DNA of 64,000 bases from Streptomyces sp. 6-11-2 (GCF_006540305.1 NZ_BJOR01000001.1:4092001-4156000), one strand, 5' to 3'. Shown: positions 8,427-17,919, numbered from the stretch's first letter. Translations and numbers: made by a program. The notes: generated by a model not told the origin, from the letters alone.

Positions 8427-11252
8427 ATGCCCCCGAACACCACCGCCTCAACGGGTGACAAGGCCGCCAAGTCCGGCAGGAAGAAGGGGCGAAAAGCCCG
8501 CTTGGTCGCGCTTGTCCTGGTCCTGGCTCTCACCGGAGGCACCGCCTACGGCGCCTACTGGTCCGTCAGCACCGTGCGCGCCTCCTTCCCGCAGACCAAG
8601 GGCACCATCACGCTGCAGGGCCTGTCGGGACCCGTCGACGTCAAACGGGACGGAAGCGGCATTCCGCAGATATACGCCTCCAGTTCGGAGGACCTGTTCA
8701 TGGCGCAGGGCTTCGTCCAGGCGCAGGACCGGTTCTACGAGATGGACGTGCGCCGGCACATGACGTCCGGGCGCCTGTCGGAGATGTTCGGCAAGGGCCA
8801 GATCAAGAACGACGAGTTCCTGCGCACTCTGGGCTGGGACCGGGTCGCCCGGCAGGAGTACGACAAGACGCTGTCGGCCTCCACCAAGAAGTACCTCCAG
8901 GCATACTCCCAGGGAGTCAACGCCTACCTCAAGGGGCGGGAAGCCAAGGGCATCTCCCTGGAGTACGCGGCCCTGGGCTTCGCCAACGACTACAAGCCCG
9001 GGCAGTGGACTCCGGTCGACTCGGTCGCCTGGCTGAAGGCGATGGCCTGGGACCTGCGCGGCAACATGCAGGACGAGATCGACCGGGCGCTGATGACCAG
9101 CCGCCTCGGCCCGAAGCAGATCAAGGATCTCTACCCGGACTACCCGTACAGCCGGAACAAGCCGATTGTCAGCGAGGGCCACTACAACGAGCTCACTCAG
9201 GCGTTCGAAGCGAGCGGCGGCACGACGGACACGAGCGGCGGCACCGGCACTTCGACCGGAATCGGCACCGGCACCGGCACGTCCGGTTCCGCCGACTCGT
9301 CGGGCACGGGCGGCGGCACCGGCACTGCGACTGACGCGAGCGGCACCTCCGATGTGCAGAGCCAGCTGATGGGCCTCCACGACGTCCTGGACGGCCTCCC
9401 GACGGCCGTCGGCGTCAACGGCAACGGCATCGGCTCCAACTCCTGGGTCGTCTCCGGGCGGTACACGATCACCGGCAAGCCGCTGCTCGCCAACGACCCG
9501 CACCTGTCGGCCTCGCTGCCCTCGGTCTGGTACCAGATGGGCCTGCACTGCCGCGAACTCTCCAAGGCGTGCCCGTACGACGTCACCGGCTACACCTTCG
9601 CGGGCATGCCCGGTGTGATCATCGGCCACAACCAGGACATTGCCTGGGGCATGACCAACTCCGGTGTCGACGTCACCGACCTCTACCTGGAGAAGCTCAG
9701 CGGCGACGGCTACCTGCGCGACAACAAGACGGTGCCGTTCCGGACCCGCCAGGAGACCATCAAGGTCGCCGGCGCCAAGTCCAAGACGATCGTCGTGCGC
9801 GAGACCAGCGACGGAATGCCCTTGCTGTCCGACCGCTCCGACGAACTGATGGCGGTCGGCAAGAAGGCGACGGTCACCACCGCGGCGCCCGACCGCGGCG
9901 ACGGTTACGCGATCGCCCTGAAGTGGACCGCGCTGGAGCCGGGCACCAGCATGGACGCCGTCTTCGCCATGAACAGCGCGAAGGACTGGAAGTCCTTCCG
10001 GTCGGCCGCGGAGCTGTTCGACGTGCCCTCGCAGAACCTGATCTACGCCGACACCAAGGGCAACATCGGCTACACGCTGCCCGGCCGCATCCCCACGCGC
10101 GCGAAGAACGACGACGGCTCCGTCCCGTCGCCGGGCTGGGACTCCGGCTACGACTGGACCGGCTACATCAAGCCGCAGGAACTGCCCTACGAGTACAACC
10201 CCAAGCGCGGCTACATCGTCACCGCCAACCAGGCCGTCGTCGACCCGAAGTCCTACCCGTACGCGCTCACCACGGACTGGGGGTACGGCACCCGCAGCCG
10301 GCGGATCACCGACCTGATCCAGCAGAAGATCGACGGCGGCGGCAAGATCTCCACCGACGACATGCGCCAGATGCAGATGGACAACAGCAGCGCGATCGCC
10401 AACCTGCTGGTGCCCAAGCTGCTGAACATCGACATCGGCGACAAGGACGTCCGCGAGGCGCAGAAGCTGCTGGAGGGCTGGGACCGCACGCAGGACGCCG
10501 ACTCGGCCGCCGCCGCGTACTTCAACGCCGTCTGGCGCAACATCCTCAAGCTGGCCTTCGGCAACAAGCTGCCCAAGGAGCTGCGGGTCAAGGGCCAGTG
10601 CCTGTGGGTGGAGCCGGCCGGCAACACGGGCCCGGCCGACGAGAACCAGAAGGTCCGCGAGTGCGGTCAGCGCGACGCCGACCAGGCGCAGCCGGACGGC
10701 GGCGACCGCTGGTTCGAGGTGGTCCGGGGGCTCGTCGAGAGCCCGGACAGCGACTGGTGGAAGACCCCGGCGTCGGGCACCCGGCCCAAGGCGGACAACC
10801 GCGACGAACTGTTCAAGCGCGCCATGATCGACGCCCGCTGGGAGCTGACCGCCAAGCTCGGCAAGGACATCGACACCTGGAGCTGGGGCCGGCTGCACCG
10901 CCTGTTCCTGAAGAACCAGACCCTGGGCACCGAGGGACCCGGCGTCCTGAAGTACGTCCTCAACCGAGGGCCCTGGAAGCTGAGCGGCGGCGAGGCCGCG
11001 GTCAACGCCTCCGGCTGGAACGCCGCCGGCGGCTACGGCGTGGTGTGGGTGCCGTCCATGCGGATGGTGGTCAACCTCGACGACCTCGACAAGTCCAAGT
11101 GGATCAACCTCACCGGCGCCTCCGGGCACGCCTTCAGCGCCCACTACACCGACCAGACGGACAAGTGGGCCAAGGGCGAGCTGCTCTCGTGGTCCTTCTC
11201 GCCGAACGCGGTCGACAGGAGCACGAGCGACACGCTGGTGCTCAAGCCGTGA
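8427..11252 (+). CDS. penicillin acylase family protein (S45 Ntn hydrolase)
   Basis: 941 aa from the ATG at 8427 (AAGGAC upstream); the frame also opens earlier at 8295 but that part looks non-coding. A membrane anchor (LVALVLVLALTGGTAYGAYW) follows a Lys-rich N-terminus, so the enzyme acts outside the membrane. The alpha chain has GIPQIYASSSEDLFMAQGFVQAQDRFYEMD. The autocleavage site is NGIG|SNSWVVSG, with Ser337 as N-terminal nucleophile of the beta chain. Later blocks (GYIVTANQAVVDPKSYPYAL, WDLRGNMQDEIDRAL) fit S45 amide hydrolases, which act on acylated antibiotics, lipopeptides or homoserine lactones. The spacer before the cleavage site carries a Gly/Thr/Ser low-complexity stretch. Natural substrate unknown. 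Confidence 0.92.
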   Translation: MPPNTTASTGDKAAKSGRKKGRKARLVALVLVLALTGGTAYGAYWSVSTVRASFPQTKGTITLQGLSGPVDVKRDGSGIPQIYASSSEDLFMAQGFVQAQDRFYEMDVRRHMTSGRLSEMFGKGQIKNDEFLRTLGWDRVARQEYDKTLSASTKKYLQAYSQGVNAYLKGREAKGISLEYAALGFANDYKPGQWTPVDSVAWLKAMAWDLRGNMQDEIDRALMTSRLGPKQIKDLYPDYPYSRNKPIVSEGHYNELTQAFEASGGTTDTSGGTGTSTGIGTGTGTSGSADSSGTGGGTGTATDASGTSDVQSQLMGLHDVLDGLPTAVGVNGNGIGSNSWVVSGRYTITGKPLLANDPHLSASLPSVWYQMGLHCRELSKACPYDVTGYTFAGMPGVIIGHNQDIAWGMTNSGVDVTDLYLEKLSGDGYLRDNKTVPFRTRQETIKVAGAKSKTIVVRETSDGMPLLSDRSDELMAVGKKATVTTAAPDRGDGYAIALKWTALEPGTSMDAVFAMNSAKDWKSFRSAAELFDVPSQNLIYADTKGNIGYTLPGRIPTRAKNDDGSVPSPGWDSGYDWTGYIKPQELPYEYNPKRGYIVTANQAVVDPKSYPYALTTDWGYGTRSRRITDLIQQKIDGGGKISTDDMRQMQMDNSSAIANLLVPKLLNIDIGDKDVREAQKLLEGWDRTQDADSAAAAYFNAVWRNILKLAFGNKLPKELRVKGQCLWVEPAGNTGPADENQKVRECGQRDADQAQPDGGDRWFEVVRGLVESPDSDWWKTPASGTRPKADNRDELFKRAMIDARWELTAKLGKDIDTWSWGRLHRLFLKNQTLGTEGPGVLKYVLNRGPWKLSGGEAAVNASGWNAAGGYGVVWVPSMRMVVNLDDLDKSKWINLTGASGHAFSAHYTDQTDKWAKGELLSWSFSPNAVDRSTSDTLVLKP

Positions 11253-11272
11253 GCCGCTGAGGCCACAACGGC

Positions 11273-11310
11273 GGCGAAGGCCCTCCACACGCGCGTGGAG
11301 GGCCTTCGCC
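11273..11310 (+). terminator. strong hairpin terminator between convergent genes
   Basis: GGCGAAGGCCCTCCAC / GTGGAGGGCCTTCGCC, a perfect 16-bp stem with a 6-nt loop, 20 bases after the acylase stop. It may serve both the acylase gene and the convergent cyclo-ligase gene. Confidence 0.85.
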
Positions 11311-11393
11311 GTACCCGGGCCGTACCCGGTTTGTATTCGGGCCGCACCCGGGCCGTACCCGAGCTGGGCCCGGGCCGTACCCGGGCCGGGCCG
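11310..11393. repeat. short imperfect GTACCCGGGCC repeats
   Basis: About six imperfect copies of an 11-12 bp unit (CGTACCCGGGCC and variants GTACCCGGTT, GCACCCGGGCC, GTACCCGAGCT) follow the terminator in the convergent intergenic gap. No coding function. Likely slippage-generated. Confidence 0.6.
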
Positions 11394-11433
11394 GCGGCCG
11401 AAGCCGCGTCGGCCGAGCCGGAAGCGGTGCGCG

Positions 11434-12048
11434 TCAGGTGAAGCGGCGTACCCCCGAAGGTGTCACCACGGCCTGCACCGGCCGGTCGTGGGGCTCCTCG
11501 GGGACGTGCTCGACGACTTCCGTGTCGTACAGCAGGACCACGAGGGCGGGATGCGCCCGCGCGGCCTCCAGGCGGGCCAGGACGCGGTCGTAGGACCCTC
11601 CGCCGCGCCCCAGGCGCATCCCGCGCGCGTCGACGGCGAGGCCGGGCAGCAGGACCACGTCTGCGGTCGCCACGGCGTCGGGGCCGAGACGCTCCCCGGC
11701 CGGCTCGAACAGCGCCATCCTCCCGCCGTGCTGCACGCGCGCGAGGGAACCCTCCCCGGTGTACGCGCCCCAGTCCAGGTCGTTGTCGGGCAGCAGCGCG
11801 GGCAGCAGCACGCGCGTGCCCCGCGCGCGCAGCGCGTCGAGGAGCGGAGGGGTTCCCGGTTCGGTGCCCACGGAGACGTACGCGGCGATGGTGCGCGCCC
11901 GCGTCAGCTCGGGCAGCTCCAGGGCGTGCTCCGCCAGCGCGTGCGCCGCCTCCCGCACTTCATCCACGGTCAACGTCTTCCTCACCGTGAGGATTTCTCG
12001 CCGCAAGGTGCGCTTGGCAGGTTCGGCGTCATGTCCGGTGTGGCTCAC
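11434..12048 (-). CDS. 5-formyltetrahydrofolate cyclo-ligase
   Basis: ATP-dependent conversion of 5-formyl-THF to 5,10-methenyl-THF; cytoplasmic. 204 aa. Seen: KRTLRREILTVRKTL at the N-terminus (substrate/ATP-binding Lys/Arg), YVSVGTEPGTPPLLDALRARG in the middle, and the family signature LLPGLAVDARGMRLGRGGGSYDRVL near the C-terminus. The GTG at 12046-12048 is chosen because GGAAGG lies just upstream and homology begins with it; an upstream open frame (to 12375) is not homologous. It is divergent from galU with palindromes between them, the same arrangement as in mycobacteria. Confidence 0.93.
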   Translation of the reverse strand: MSHTGHDAEPAKRTLRREILTVRKTLTVDEVREAAHALAEHALELPELTRARTIAAYVSVGTEPGTPPLLDALRARGTRVLLPALLPDNDLDWGAYTGEGSLARVQHGGRMALFEPAGERLGPDAVATADVVLLPGLAVDARGMRLGRGGGSYDRVLARLEAARAHPALVVLLYDTEVVEHVPEEPHDRPVQAVVTPSGVRRFT

Positions 12049-12070
12049 TGGTCCTTCCGTACCTTTCCTT

Positions 12071-12095
12071 ATACCGGTATGTCTGCTCATATGAG
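12071..12095. promoter_or_regulatory. paired palindromes in the divergent cyclo-ligase/galU promoter gap
   Basis: Two perfect 10-bp palindromes, ATACCGGTAT (12071-12080) and CTCATATGAG (12086-12095), lie in an unusually AT-rich stretch between the two divergent genes. TATAAG on the minus strand inside the first is a candidate -10 for the cyclo-ligase. A regulator binding site is inferred only from symmetry. Confidence 0.4.
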
Positions 12096-12151
12096 AGTCA
12101 ATTAACCGGAGAGGCAGATTCCGCGCAAAGGCAGCGGATAGGGTTGCGGCC

Positions 12152-13078
12152 ATGACACAGGCGCACCCCAGGATCAGCAAGGCTGTCATTCCCGCGGCAG
12201 GTCTTGGTACCCGGTTCCTGCCGGCCACCAAGGCCACTCCCAAGGAGATGCTGCCGGTCGTCGACAAGCCGGCGATCCAGTACGTGGTCGAGGAGGCCGT
12301 CTCCGCGGGCCTCGACGACGTCCTCATGGTGACCGGCCGGAACAAGCGGCCGCTGGAGGACCACTTCGACCGCAACTACGAGCTGGAGTCGGCCCTGGAG
12401 AAGAAGGGCGACGGCGAGCGGCTCGCCAAGGTGCAGGAGTCCAGCGACCTCGCGTCGATCCACTACGTCCGCCAGGGCGACCCCAGGGGCCTGGGCCACG
12501 CGGTGCTGTGCGCGGCCCCGCACGTGGGCAGCGAGCCCTTCGCCGTCCTGCTCGGCGACGACCTGATCGACCCGCGCGACCCGCTGCTCCAGCGGATGAT
12601 CGAGGTCCAGGAGACCTACGGTGGCAGTGTGATCGCCCTCATGGAGGTCACGCCCGAGCAGATCCACCTCTACGGCTGCGCGGCCGTGGAGGCCACCGAG
12701 GACGGCGACGTCGTCCAGGTGACCGGCCTGGTCGAGAAGCCGGACGCGGCGCAGGCCCCCTCCAACTACGCGATCATCGGCCGTTACGTCCTCGACCCGC
12801 ACATCTTCGGCATACTCCGGAAGACCGAGCCCGGCCGCGGCGGTGAGATCCAGCTCACCGACGCCCTGCAGCACCTGGCCGAGGCGCACGCGTCGGCGAC
12901 CACCGACGAGCAGCGGGCCGGCGGCCCGGTGCACGGCGTCGTCTTCAAGGGCCGCCGCTACGACACCGGGGACCGTGGCGACTATCTGCGTGCCATTGTC
13001 AGACTCGCGTGCGAACGTGAGGACCTGGGCCCGGACTTCAGGGCCTGGCTTCAGCGGTACGTAGCCGAGGAGATGTAA
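12152..13078 (+). CDS. galU: UTP-glucose-1-phosphate uridylyltransferase
   Basis: Makes UDP-glucose from UTP and glucose-1-phosphate for envelope polysaccharides and the Leloir pathway. 308 aa, normal length. Seen: the nucleotide-binding signature [20 protein letters not shown] with [20 protein letters not shown], then LLGDDLIDP (metal/UTP-binding Asp) and [17 protein letters not shown] hexamer about 10 nt before the ATG is a possible -10, implying a short leader. It is followed after 5 bases by moeA and probably forms one transcript with it. Confidence 0.95.
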   Translation: MTQAHPRISKAVIPAAGLGTRFLPATKATPKEMLPVVDKPAIQYVVEEAVSAGLDDVLMVTGRNKRPLEDHFDRNYELESALEKKGDGERLAKVQESSDLASIHYVRQGDPRGLGHAVLCAAPHVGSEPFAVLLGDDLIDPRDPLLQRMIEVQETYGGSVIALMEVTPEQIHLYGCAAVEATEDGDVVQVTGLVEKPDAAQAPSNYAIIGRYVLDPHIFGILRKTEPGRGGEIQLTDALQHLAEAHASATTDEQRAGGPVHGVVFKGRRYDTGDRGDYLRAIVRLACEREDLGPDFRAWLQRYVAEEM

Positions 13079-13083
13079 CGACG

Positions 13084-14406
13084 TTGAGCAGCGCCGAGCC
13101 CCGCACCGCCGGCCCGGACCACCTGTGGTCGGTGGACGAGCACCTGGAGGACATCCTCACCACCGTCCGCCCCCTGGAACCCATCGAGCTGCAACTGCTC
13201 GACGCCCAGGGCTGTGTCCTGGTCGACGACGTCACGGTGCCGCTCTCGCTGCCGCCGTTCGACAACAGCTCCATGGACGGCTACGCGGTGCGGGTCACGG
13301 ACGTCTCGGGCGCGAGCGAGGAGTTCCCGGCCGTCCTGGAGGTCGTCGGGGACGTCGCGGCGGGCGCGGCCGGCCTGCTCCGGGTGGGACCGGGACAGGC
13401 GGCGCGGATCATGACCGGTGCCCCGCTGCCGCCCGGCGCCGAGGCGGTCGTCCCCGTCGAGTGGACCGACGGCGGGCTCGGCGAGGGCCCGGTGAGCGCG
13501 ATGCGCGCCCGCAGCCTCGCCCCCGAGGGCGCCGACGGGCACGTACGCGTGTACCGGCCGGCCGAGGCACGCGCGCACGTGCGCGCGAAGGGCAGCGACG
13601 TGGAGGCGGGCGAGCGCGCCCTGCGGGCCGGCACGGTCCTCGGGCCGCCGCAGATCGCGCTGCTCGCCGCGATCGGCCGCGGCACGGTCCTGGTGCGCCC
13701 CCGGCCGCGCGTGGTGGTGATGTCCACCGGCAGCGAACTCGTCCAGCCCGACGAGCAGCTCGGCGACGGCCAGATCTACGACTCCAACAGCTTCGCCCTG
13801 ACCGCGGCCGCCCGGGACGCGGGCGCCATCGCCTACCGGGTGGGTGCCGTCGCCGACGACGCCGAGATCCTGCGGTCCACCATCGAGGACCAGCTCGTCC
13901 GCGCCGACCTGCTGGTCACCACCGGCGGGGTGAGCGTGGGGGCGTACGACGTGGTCAAGGAGGCGCTGGCCGACGTCGGCGACGAGGACGAGCCGGGCGG
14001 CGGCGTGGAGTTCCGCAAGCTCGCCATGCAGCCCGGAAAGCCGCAGGGCTTCGGGACCGTCGGCGCCGACCACGTCCCGCTGCTGGCCCTGCCCGGCAAC
14101 CCGGTGTCGTCGTACGTCTCCTTCGAGCTGTTCGTCCGCCCCGCCATCCGTACCCTGATGGGCCTTCAGGACGTCCACCGGCCGACCGTGCGCGCGAGGC
14201 TGGCCGCGGACCGGGCGCTGAGCTCGCCGAAGGGACGCAGGCAGTTCCTGCGCGGGGTGTACGCCGACGGCGAGGTCAGGCCCGTGGGGGGCGCCGGATC
14301 CCATCTGGTCGCCGCCCTCGCGCTGGCCGACGCGCTCATCGTCGTCCCCGAGGACGCCGAGTCCGTCGAGCCCGGCGCCGAGGTCGAGGTGGTCCTGCTC
14401 GGCTGA
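13084..14406 (+). CDS. moeA: MoeA/gephyrin-like protein (molybdopterin molybdotransferase; candidate FtsZ-binding Glp)
   Basis: 440 aa, TTG start 5 bases after galU. MoeA inserts molybdate into adenylylated molybdopterin. Seen: the MoeA N-terminal motif [12 protein letters not shown], an inserted lid domain (about 75-180), and the MogA-like domain with [32 protein letters not shown] and [18 protein letters not shown]. In Corynebacterium a MoeA paralogue in this gene order (Glp) binds FtsZ and a membrane receptor, GlpR, encoded nearby. Here the GlpR/SepX homologue lies four genes downstream, so this protein may act in division, in cofactor synthesis, or both. Sequence alone cannot separate these roles. 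Confidence 0.92.
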   Translation: MSSAEPRTAGPDHLWSVDEHLEDILTTVRPLEPIELQLLDAQGCVLVDDVTVPLSLPPFDNSSMDGYAVRVTDVSGASEEFPAVLEVVGDVAAGAAGLLRVGPGQAARIMTGAPLPPGAEAVVPVEWTDGGLGEGPVSAMRARSLAPEGADGHVRVYRPAEARAHVRAKGSDVEAGERALRAGTVLGPPQIALLAAIGRGTVLVRPRPRVVVMSTGSELVQPDEQLGDGQIYDSNSFALTAAARDAGAIAYRVGAVADDAEILRSTIEDQLVRADLLVTTGGVSVGAYDVVKEALADVGDEDEPGGGVEFRKLAMQPGKPQGFGTVGADHVPLLALPGNPVSSYVSFELFVRPAIRTLMGLQDVHRPTVRARLAADRALSSPKGRRQFLRGVYADGEVRPVGGAGSHLVAALALADALIVVPEDAESVEPGAEVEVVLLG

Positions 14407-14492
14407 GCGGTCCGGGGTGGCGGTACCGTGTCGCGCACAACAGGCCTGTGCGCCGCACGGCGACGGGCCCGGACCGGGAGCTCCACACGATC

Positions 14493-15005
14493 ATGACTGT
14501 GCCTTCCCGGGGGGAGACCCCCGGACCTCCAGCGCCGGACCGGCTGACGCACATCGACGACGCGGGCGCCGCCCGCATGGTCGACGTCTCCGGCAAGGAC
14601 GTGACCGCGCGCACCGCTCGCGCCAGCGGTCGCGTCCTCGTCTCACCCCGCGTGGTCGAGCTGCTGCGTGGCGAGGGGGTGCCCAAGGGCGACGCCCTCG
14701 CCACCGCGCGGATCGCCGGGATCATGGGCGCCAAGCGCACCCCGGACCTCATCCCGCTGTGCCACCCGCTGTCGGTGTCGGGTGTGAGACTGGAGCTGTC
14801 GGTCGCGGACGACGCCGTGGAGATCGAGGCCACGGTGCGGACCACGGACCGCACCGGCGTCGAGATGGAGGCGCTCACCGCGGTGTCCGTCGCCGCGCTC
14901 ACCGTGATCGACATGGTCAAGGCGGTCGACAAGGGAGCGGTCATCACGGACGTGCGCGTGGAGGAGAAGACGGGCGGCAAGTCGGGCGACTGGAGCCGGG
15001 CATGA
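14493..15005 (+). CDS. moaC: cyclic pyranopterin monophosphate synthase
   Basis: 170 aa. Converts the MoaA product to cPMP in molybdopterin synthesis. Seen: [18 protein letters not shown] at the N-terminus, [23 protein letters not shown] (active-site block) and [20 protein letters not shown], then a Lys-rich [12 protein letters not shown] end. The ATG at 14493 precedes an N-terminal GC-rich stretch ([13 protein letters not shown]) that other MoaC proteins usually lack; the DNA there contains GGGGGG/CCCCC symmetry and may be a small insertion. The stop overlaps the mogA start (ATGA), so the two are translationally coupled. Confidence 0.95.
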   Translation: MTVPSRGETPGPPAPDRLTHIDDAGAARMVDVSGKDVTARTARASGRVLVSPRVVELLRGEGVPKGDALATARIAGIMGAKRTPDLIPLCHPLSVSGVRLELSVADDAVEIEATVRTTDRTGVEMEALTAVSVAALTVIDMVKAVDKGAVITDVRVEEKTGGKSGDWSRA

Positions 15006-15544
15006 CATCGGACGCATCGGCCGGAGGCGCACTGCTCGCGCCGTACAGCGCTCTGGTGGTCACGGCATCCAACCGGGCCGCCGCCGGGGTCTACGAGGAC
15101 ACGGGCGGTCCGCTGGTCGCCGACGGCCTCCGGCGCCTCGGCTTCGCCGTCGACGGGCCGCAGGTCGTACCGGACGGAGACCCGGTGGAGGCCGCGCTGC
15201 GCGCCGCCGTCGAGGCCGGTTACGACGCCGTCGTCACCACCGGCGGCACGGGCGTCTCGCCCACCGACCGCACGCCCGAGGCGACCCGCCGGGTGATCGA
15301 GACCGAGGTGCCGGGAATCGCGGAGGCCATCCGGGCGTTCGGCATGCGGAAGGTGCCGACCGCGGCGCTGTCCCGGGGGCTGGCCGGAGTGGCGGGAAGG
15401 ACGCTGATCGTCAATCTTCCGGGCTCCACGGGCGGGGTGAAGGACGGACTGGCCGTCCTGGAACTCCTGTTGACGCACGCCGTCGACCAGCTGCGCGGCG
15501 GCGACCACGTCAGACCCGGTGCCGGTAGTGGGGGTGCGAGCTGA
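15002..15544 (+). CDS. mogA: MogA/MoaB family molybdopterin adenylyltransferase
   Basis: 180 aa. Adenylylates molybdopterin before metal insertion by MoeA. Seen: [20 protein letters not shown], the pterin/ATP-binding motif [20 protein letters not shown] (about 77-96) and [14 protein letters not shown]. The length fits MogA/MoaB trimer-forming proteins. It overlaps moaC by 4 bases and abuts the acetyltransferase gene, so galU-moeA-moaC-mogA-rimJ appear to be one transcription unit. Confidence 0.93.
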   Translation: MTSDASAGGALLAPYSALVVTASNRAAAGVYEDTGGPLVADGLRRLGFAVDGPQVVPDGDPVEAALRAAVEAGYDAVVTTGGTGVSPTDRTPEATRRVIETEVPGIAEAIRAFGMRKVPTAALSRGLAGVAGRTLIVNLPGSTGGVKDGLAVLELLLTHAVDQLRGGDHVRPGAGSGGAS

Positions 15545-15564
15545 ACAGCCCATCCTGGCCCGTC

Positions 15565-16191
15565 GTGCTCGCGGAGGGCGATGTCGTCCTCCGGCCGATA
15601 AAGCTGCGCGACCAGCGGGCCTGGCGCGAGGTGAACCGGCGCAACCGGGACTGGCTCAGGCCCTGGGAGGCGACGATTCCGCCGCCCACACCCGGTGGGC
15701 CCATCACGCACCGGCCGACCTACCGGCAGATGGTGCGCCACCTCAGGTCCGAGGCGCACGCGGGCCGGATGCTGCCGTTCGTCATCGAGTACCAGGGGCG
15801 GCTGGTCGGGCAGTTGACCGTCGCCGGGATCACCTGGGGCTCGATGTGCTCGGGCCACGTCGGCTACTGGGTCGACGAGTCGGTGGCCGGCCGCGGGGTG
15901 ATGCCGACAGCCGTGGCGATGGTCGTGGACCACTGTTTCCGCACCGTCGGACTGCACCGCATCGAGGTCTGCATTCGGCCCGAGAACGGGCCGAGCCGGC
16001 GGGTGGTGGAGAAACTCGGATTCCGCGAGGAGGGTCTGCGGCCCCGTTATCTCCACATCGACGGCGCGTGGCGCGACCACTTGGTGTTCGCGCTCACCGC
16101 GGAAGAGGTGCCCGAGGGGCTGCTGAACCGCTGGCGCCGCACTCGGGCCCCGCGGGTGCCGAAGGAGAATCCCGCCTCACCCGGAAATTGA
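15565..16191 (+). CDS. RimJ-like GNAT N-acetyltransferase
   Basis: 208 aa from the GTG at 15565. An in-frame CTG at 15541, overlapping the mogA stop, would add LNSPSWPV and may be the natural start. Seen: VVLRPIKLRDQRAWREVNRRN, the beta-strand LPFVIEYQGRLVGQLTVAGI, and the acetyl-CoA loop region DESVAGRGVMPTAVAMVVDHCF, then GLHRIEVCIRPENGPSRRVVEKLGFREEGL, all diagnostic of the RimJ/RimL branch, which acetylates N-termini of ribosomal or other proteins. The gene sits between moeA and glpR in other actinobacteria too. Confidence 0.9.
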   Translation: MLAEGDVVLRPIKLRDQRAWREVNRRNRDWLRPWEATIPPPTPGGPITHRPTYRQMVRHLRSEAHAGRMLPFVIEYQGRLVGQLTVAGITWGSMCSGHVGYWVDESVAGRGVMPTAVAMVVDHCFRTVGLHRIEVCIRPENGPSRRVVEKLGFREEGLRPRYLHIDGAWRDHLVFALTAEEVPEGLLNRWRRTRAPRVPKENPASPGN

Positions 16192-16386
16192 ATGAATGTT
16201 CGAAATTGATCGGCCCGCGATCCGAACCGGACCTGCTCGCGATCGTCCGGGTGGCATTGAATTCGCGTCCTTGACGTCCTGCTGATCACATCGATCGCAA
16301 AAAAAGTTCGAAATATCAGCCAGATCGTGCGACACACCGGCGCAATTGGCAGATGGCCTCATGCAAACCCCTCTACCGTGTGAGGC

Positions 16387-17586
16387 GTGAGCAGCAGCGG
16401 CCTCATCTACGCAGTCATCGTCGGGGCCTGGGCCGCCTACTTGGTGCCGATGTGGCTCCGTAGGCAGGACGAGCTGAACGAGGCCCGTCCGACGGAACGC
16501 TTCAGCACCGCCATCCGGTTCCTGTCCGGACGGGCGGGGATGGAGCGCCGGTACGCCAAGGACCTCAGGGCGCGCTCCGCCGAGGAGGGGGAGCCCGCCG
16601 ACGGGAAGCCGGACGGCGTCACCGACTCGGTGGACGTCCGGGCCTTCGCCATGCCCCCGGACCGGTCGCCGGAGCGGCAGCAGCCGCCGGCGCGGGAGGA
16701 ACGGGAGCCGGTCCGCGGCCACGACGAGCGCGACCGGACCGGCAAACCGGCCGCCCGGGCCGCGTCCCCGGCGGCGGCCCCGGCCGCCGACGCGTCCGCG
16801 CGTCCGCGGGTCCCCGCGGCCCGGCGCACGCCCCGCGCGGAGGTGTCCGCGGCGCGTGCCCGGCGCTCGAAGGTCCTCGCGCGCCGCAGACGCACCACCG
16901 TCCTCCTCTTCCTCGCCTTCACCCTCGGCGCGATCGTCGCCGCGGTCGGCGGGCTCACCTTCCTGTGGGCGCCCGGAGTGCCCGCCGTGATGCTCAGCGC
17001 GTACATCGCGTACCTGCGCTCCCAGGAGCGGCGCCGCTTCGCCTACCAGATGGACCGCCGCCGCGCCGAGGTCGCCGCGCAGCGGCTGCGTGAGAGCCGC
17101 CGCCAGCCGCGTCGGCGCACGCCCCTCGACCCCGCCGCGGACGAACCGGAAGCGGGGCCGGAACCGGAGACGGACCCGGGCCTCTCCTCCCTCGCCGCCG
17201 ACCGGCGCGCCCTGGTCGAGCAGACCGACCACGCCGAGTGGCTCGACCAGCAGCGCGAGCGCCAGCGCCGCCCCGGCCAGGGCGACAGCTGGGACCCGGT
17301 GCCGGTGCCGCTGCCCACCTACGTCACCGCCCCGGTCGCCCCGCGGGCCACCTCCGACGTGGACCTCGGCGCGCCGGACGCCTGGAGTTCGGCGCGGTCG
17401 TCCGCCGCGGTGCCGGAGCAGGAGGCCGCGCCCGAGCCCCCGCCGCACGCCGAGGACAAGTCCGCCGACGACGGCCGCACCGACGCCCGCCGCGCCGCCT
17501 CGGCCCGCCGCTCCCGCGAGCGCGGCCGCACCCCGCTCTTCGACCAGTACGAGGACGGCGACCGCCCCCGCGCGGCCAACGAGTGA
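16387..17586 (+). CDS. sepX: SepX/GlpR-type membrane protein (division/septation)
   Basis: 399 aa, GTG start. One membrane segment at the N-terminus (LIYAVIVGAWAAYLVPMWL) is followed by the conserved basic patch RRQDELNEARPTERFSTAIRFLSGR. A long disordered Arg/Pro/Ala-rich linker leads to two adjacent hydrophobic segments (about 176-215), and the C-terminal half is acidic and disordered. This layout and the N-terminal motif match SepX of Streptomyces (needed for normal septation and sporulation) and GlpR of Corynebacterium, receptor for the MoeA-like Glp. Its linkage to the moeA gene supports that. A 195-bp AT-richer gap with two GTTCGAAAT repeats precedes it and probably holds its own promoter. 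Confidence 0.85.
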   Translation: MSSSGLIYAVIVGAWAAYLVPMWLRRQDELNEARPTERFSTAIRFLSGRAGMERRYAKDLRARSAEEGEPADGKPDGVTDSVDVRAFAMPPDRSPERQQPPAREEREPVRGHDERDRTGKPAARAASPAAAPAADASARPRVPAARRTPRAEVSAARARRSKVLARRRRTTVLLFLAFTLGAIVAAVGGLTFLWAPGVPAVMLSAYIAYLRSQERRRFAYQMDRRRAEVAAQRLRESRRQPRRRTPLDPAADEPEAGPEPETDPGLSSLAADRRALVEQTDHAEWLDQQRERQRRPGQGDSWDPVPVPLPTYVTAPVAPRATSDVDLGAPDAWSSARSSAAVPEQEAAPEPPPHAEDKSADDGRTDARRAASARRSRERGRTPLFDQYEDGDRPRAANE

Positions 17587-17661
17587 TCCCCGGCCTCTGA
17601 CCAGCCAGGGAACGGATTACCAACCACCCGGGCGAGGATGCTAGAGTTTCACTCGTTGCAA

Positions 17662-17735
17662 GGGCCTGTGGCGCAGTCCGGTAGCGCACCTCGTTCGCAT
17701 CGAGGGGGCCAGGGGTTCAAATCCCCTCAGGTCCA
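17662..17735 (+). tRNA. tRNA-Ala (anticodon CGC)
   Basis: 74 nt, complete cloverleaf. The acceptor stem GGGCCTG/CAGGTCC contains a G3-U70 wobble pair, the identity element for alanyl-tRNA synthetase. The anticodon stem CCTCG/CGAGG encloses TTCGCAT, giving anticodon CGC (reads GCG). The T arm is CAGGGGTTCAAATCCCCT. CCA is not encoded. A TAGAGT -10-like hexamer lies about 15 nt upstream. Confidence 0.95.
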
Positions 17736-17742
17736 CGCAGCT

Positions 17743-17776
17743 CAAAGCCCCGGTCGGGAAACCGACCGGGGCTTTG
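17743..17776 (+). terminator. terminator after tRNA-Ala
   Basis: CAAAGCCCCGGTCGG / CCGACCGGGGCTTTG with a short loop, 8 bases after the tRNA. The outer A/T pairs give a partial U-run. Confidence 0.85.
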
Positions 17777-17874
17777 ACGTGTCTCCCGGGGCTCACAGGA
17801 ACAGCGGTATGAGCGACCGGGGACGTGATGGCCGGTCAGTGGATCAGGTTCACGGCCGGTCCCGCCTGCGGGAG

Positions 17875-17919
17875 GCGCGAGAGCCCCTCCCGCACAGCTG
17901 TGGCGGGAGGGGCCTCGCG
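17875..17919 (-). terminator. terminator of the GNAT gene
   Basis: GCGAG and GCCCCTCCCGC arms face GGCGGGAGGGGC and CTCGC across a short ACAGCTGT loop, immediately after the stop of the acetyltransferase gene on the minus strand. Confidence 0.7.

Noticed and set aside
8448..11288. A 946-codon open frame on the minus strand opposite the acylase gene
   Set aside because: Its composition (Val/Ala/Arg/Gly) and lack of any domain fit the antisense shadow of a GC-rich gene; the plus-strand acylase has complete catalytic motifs.
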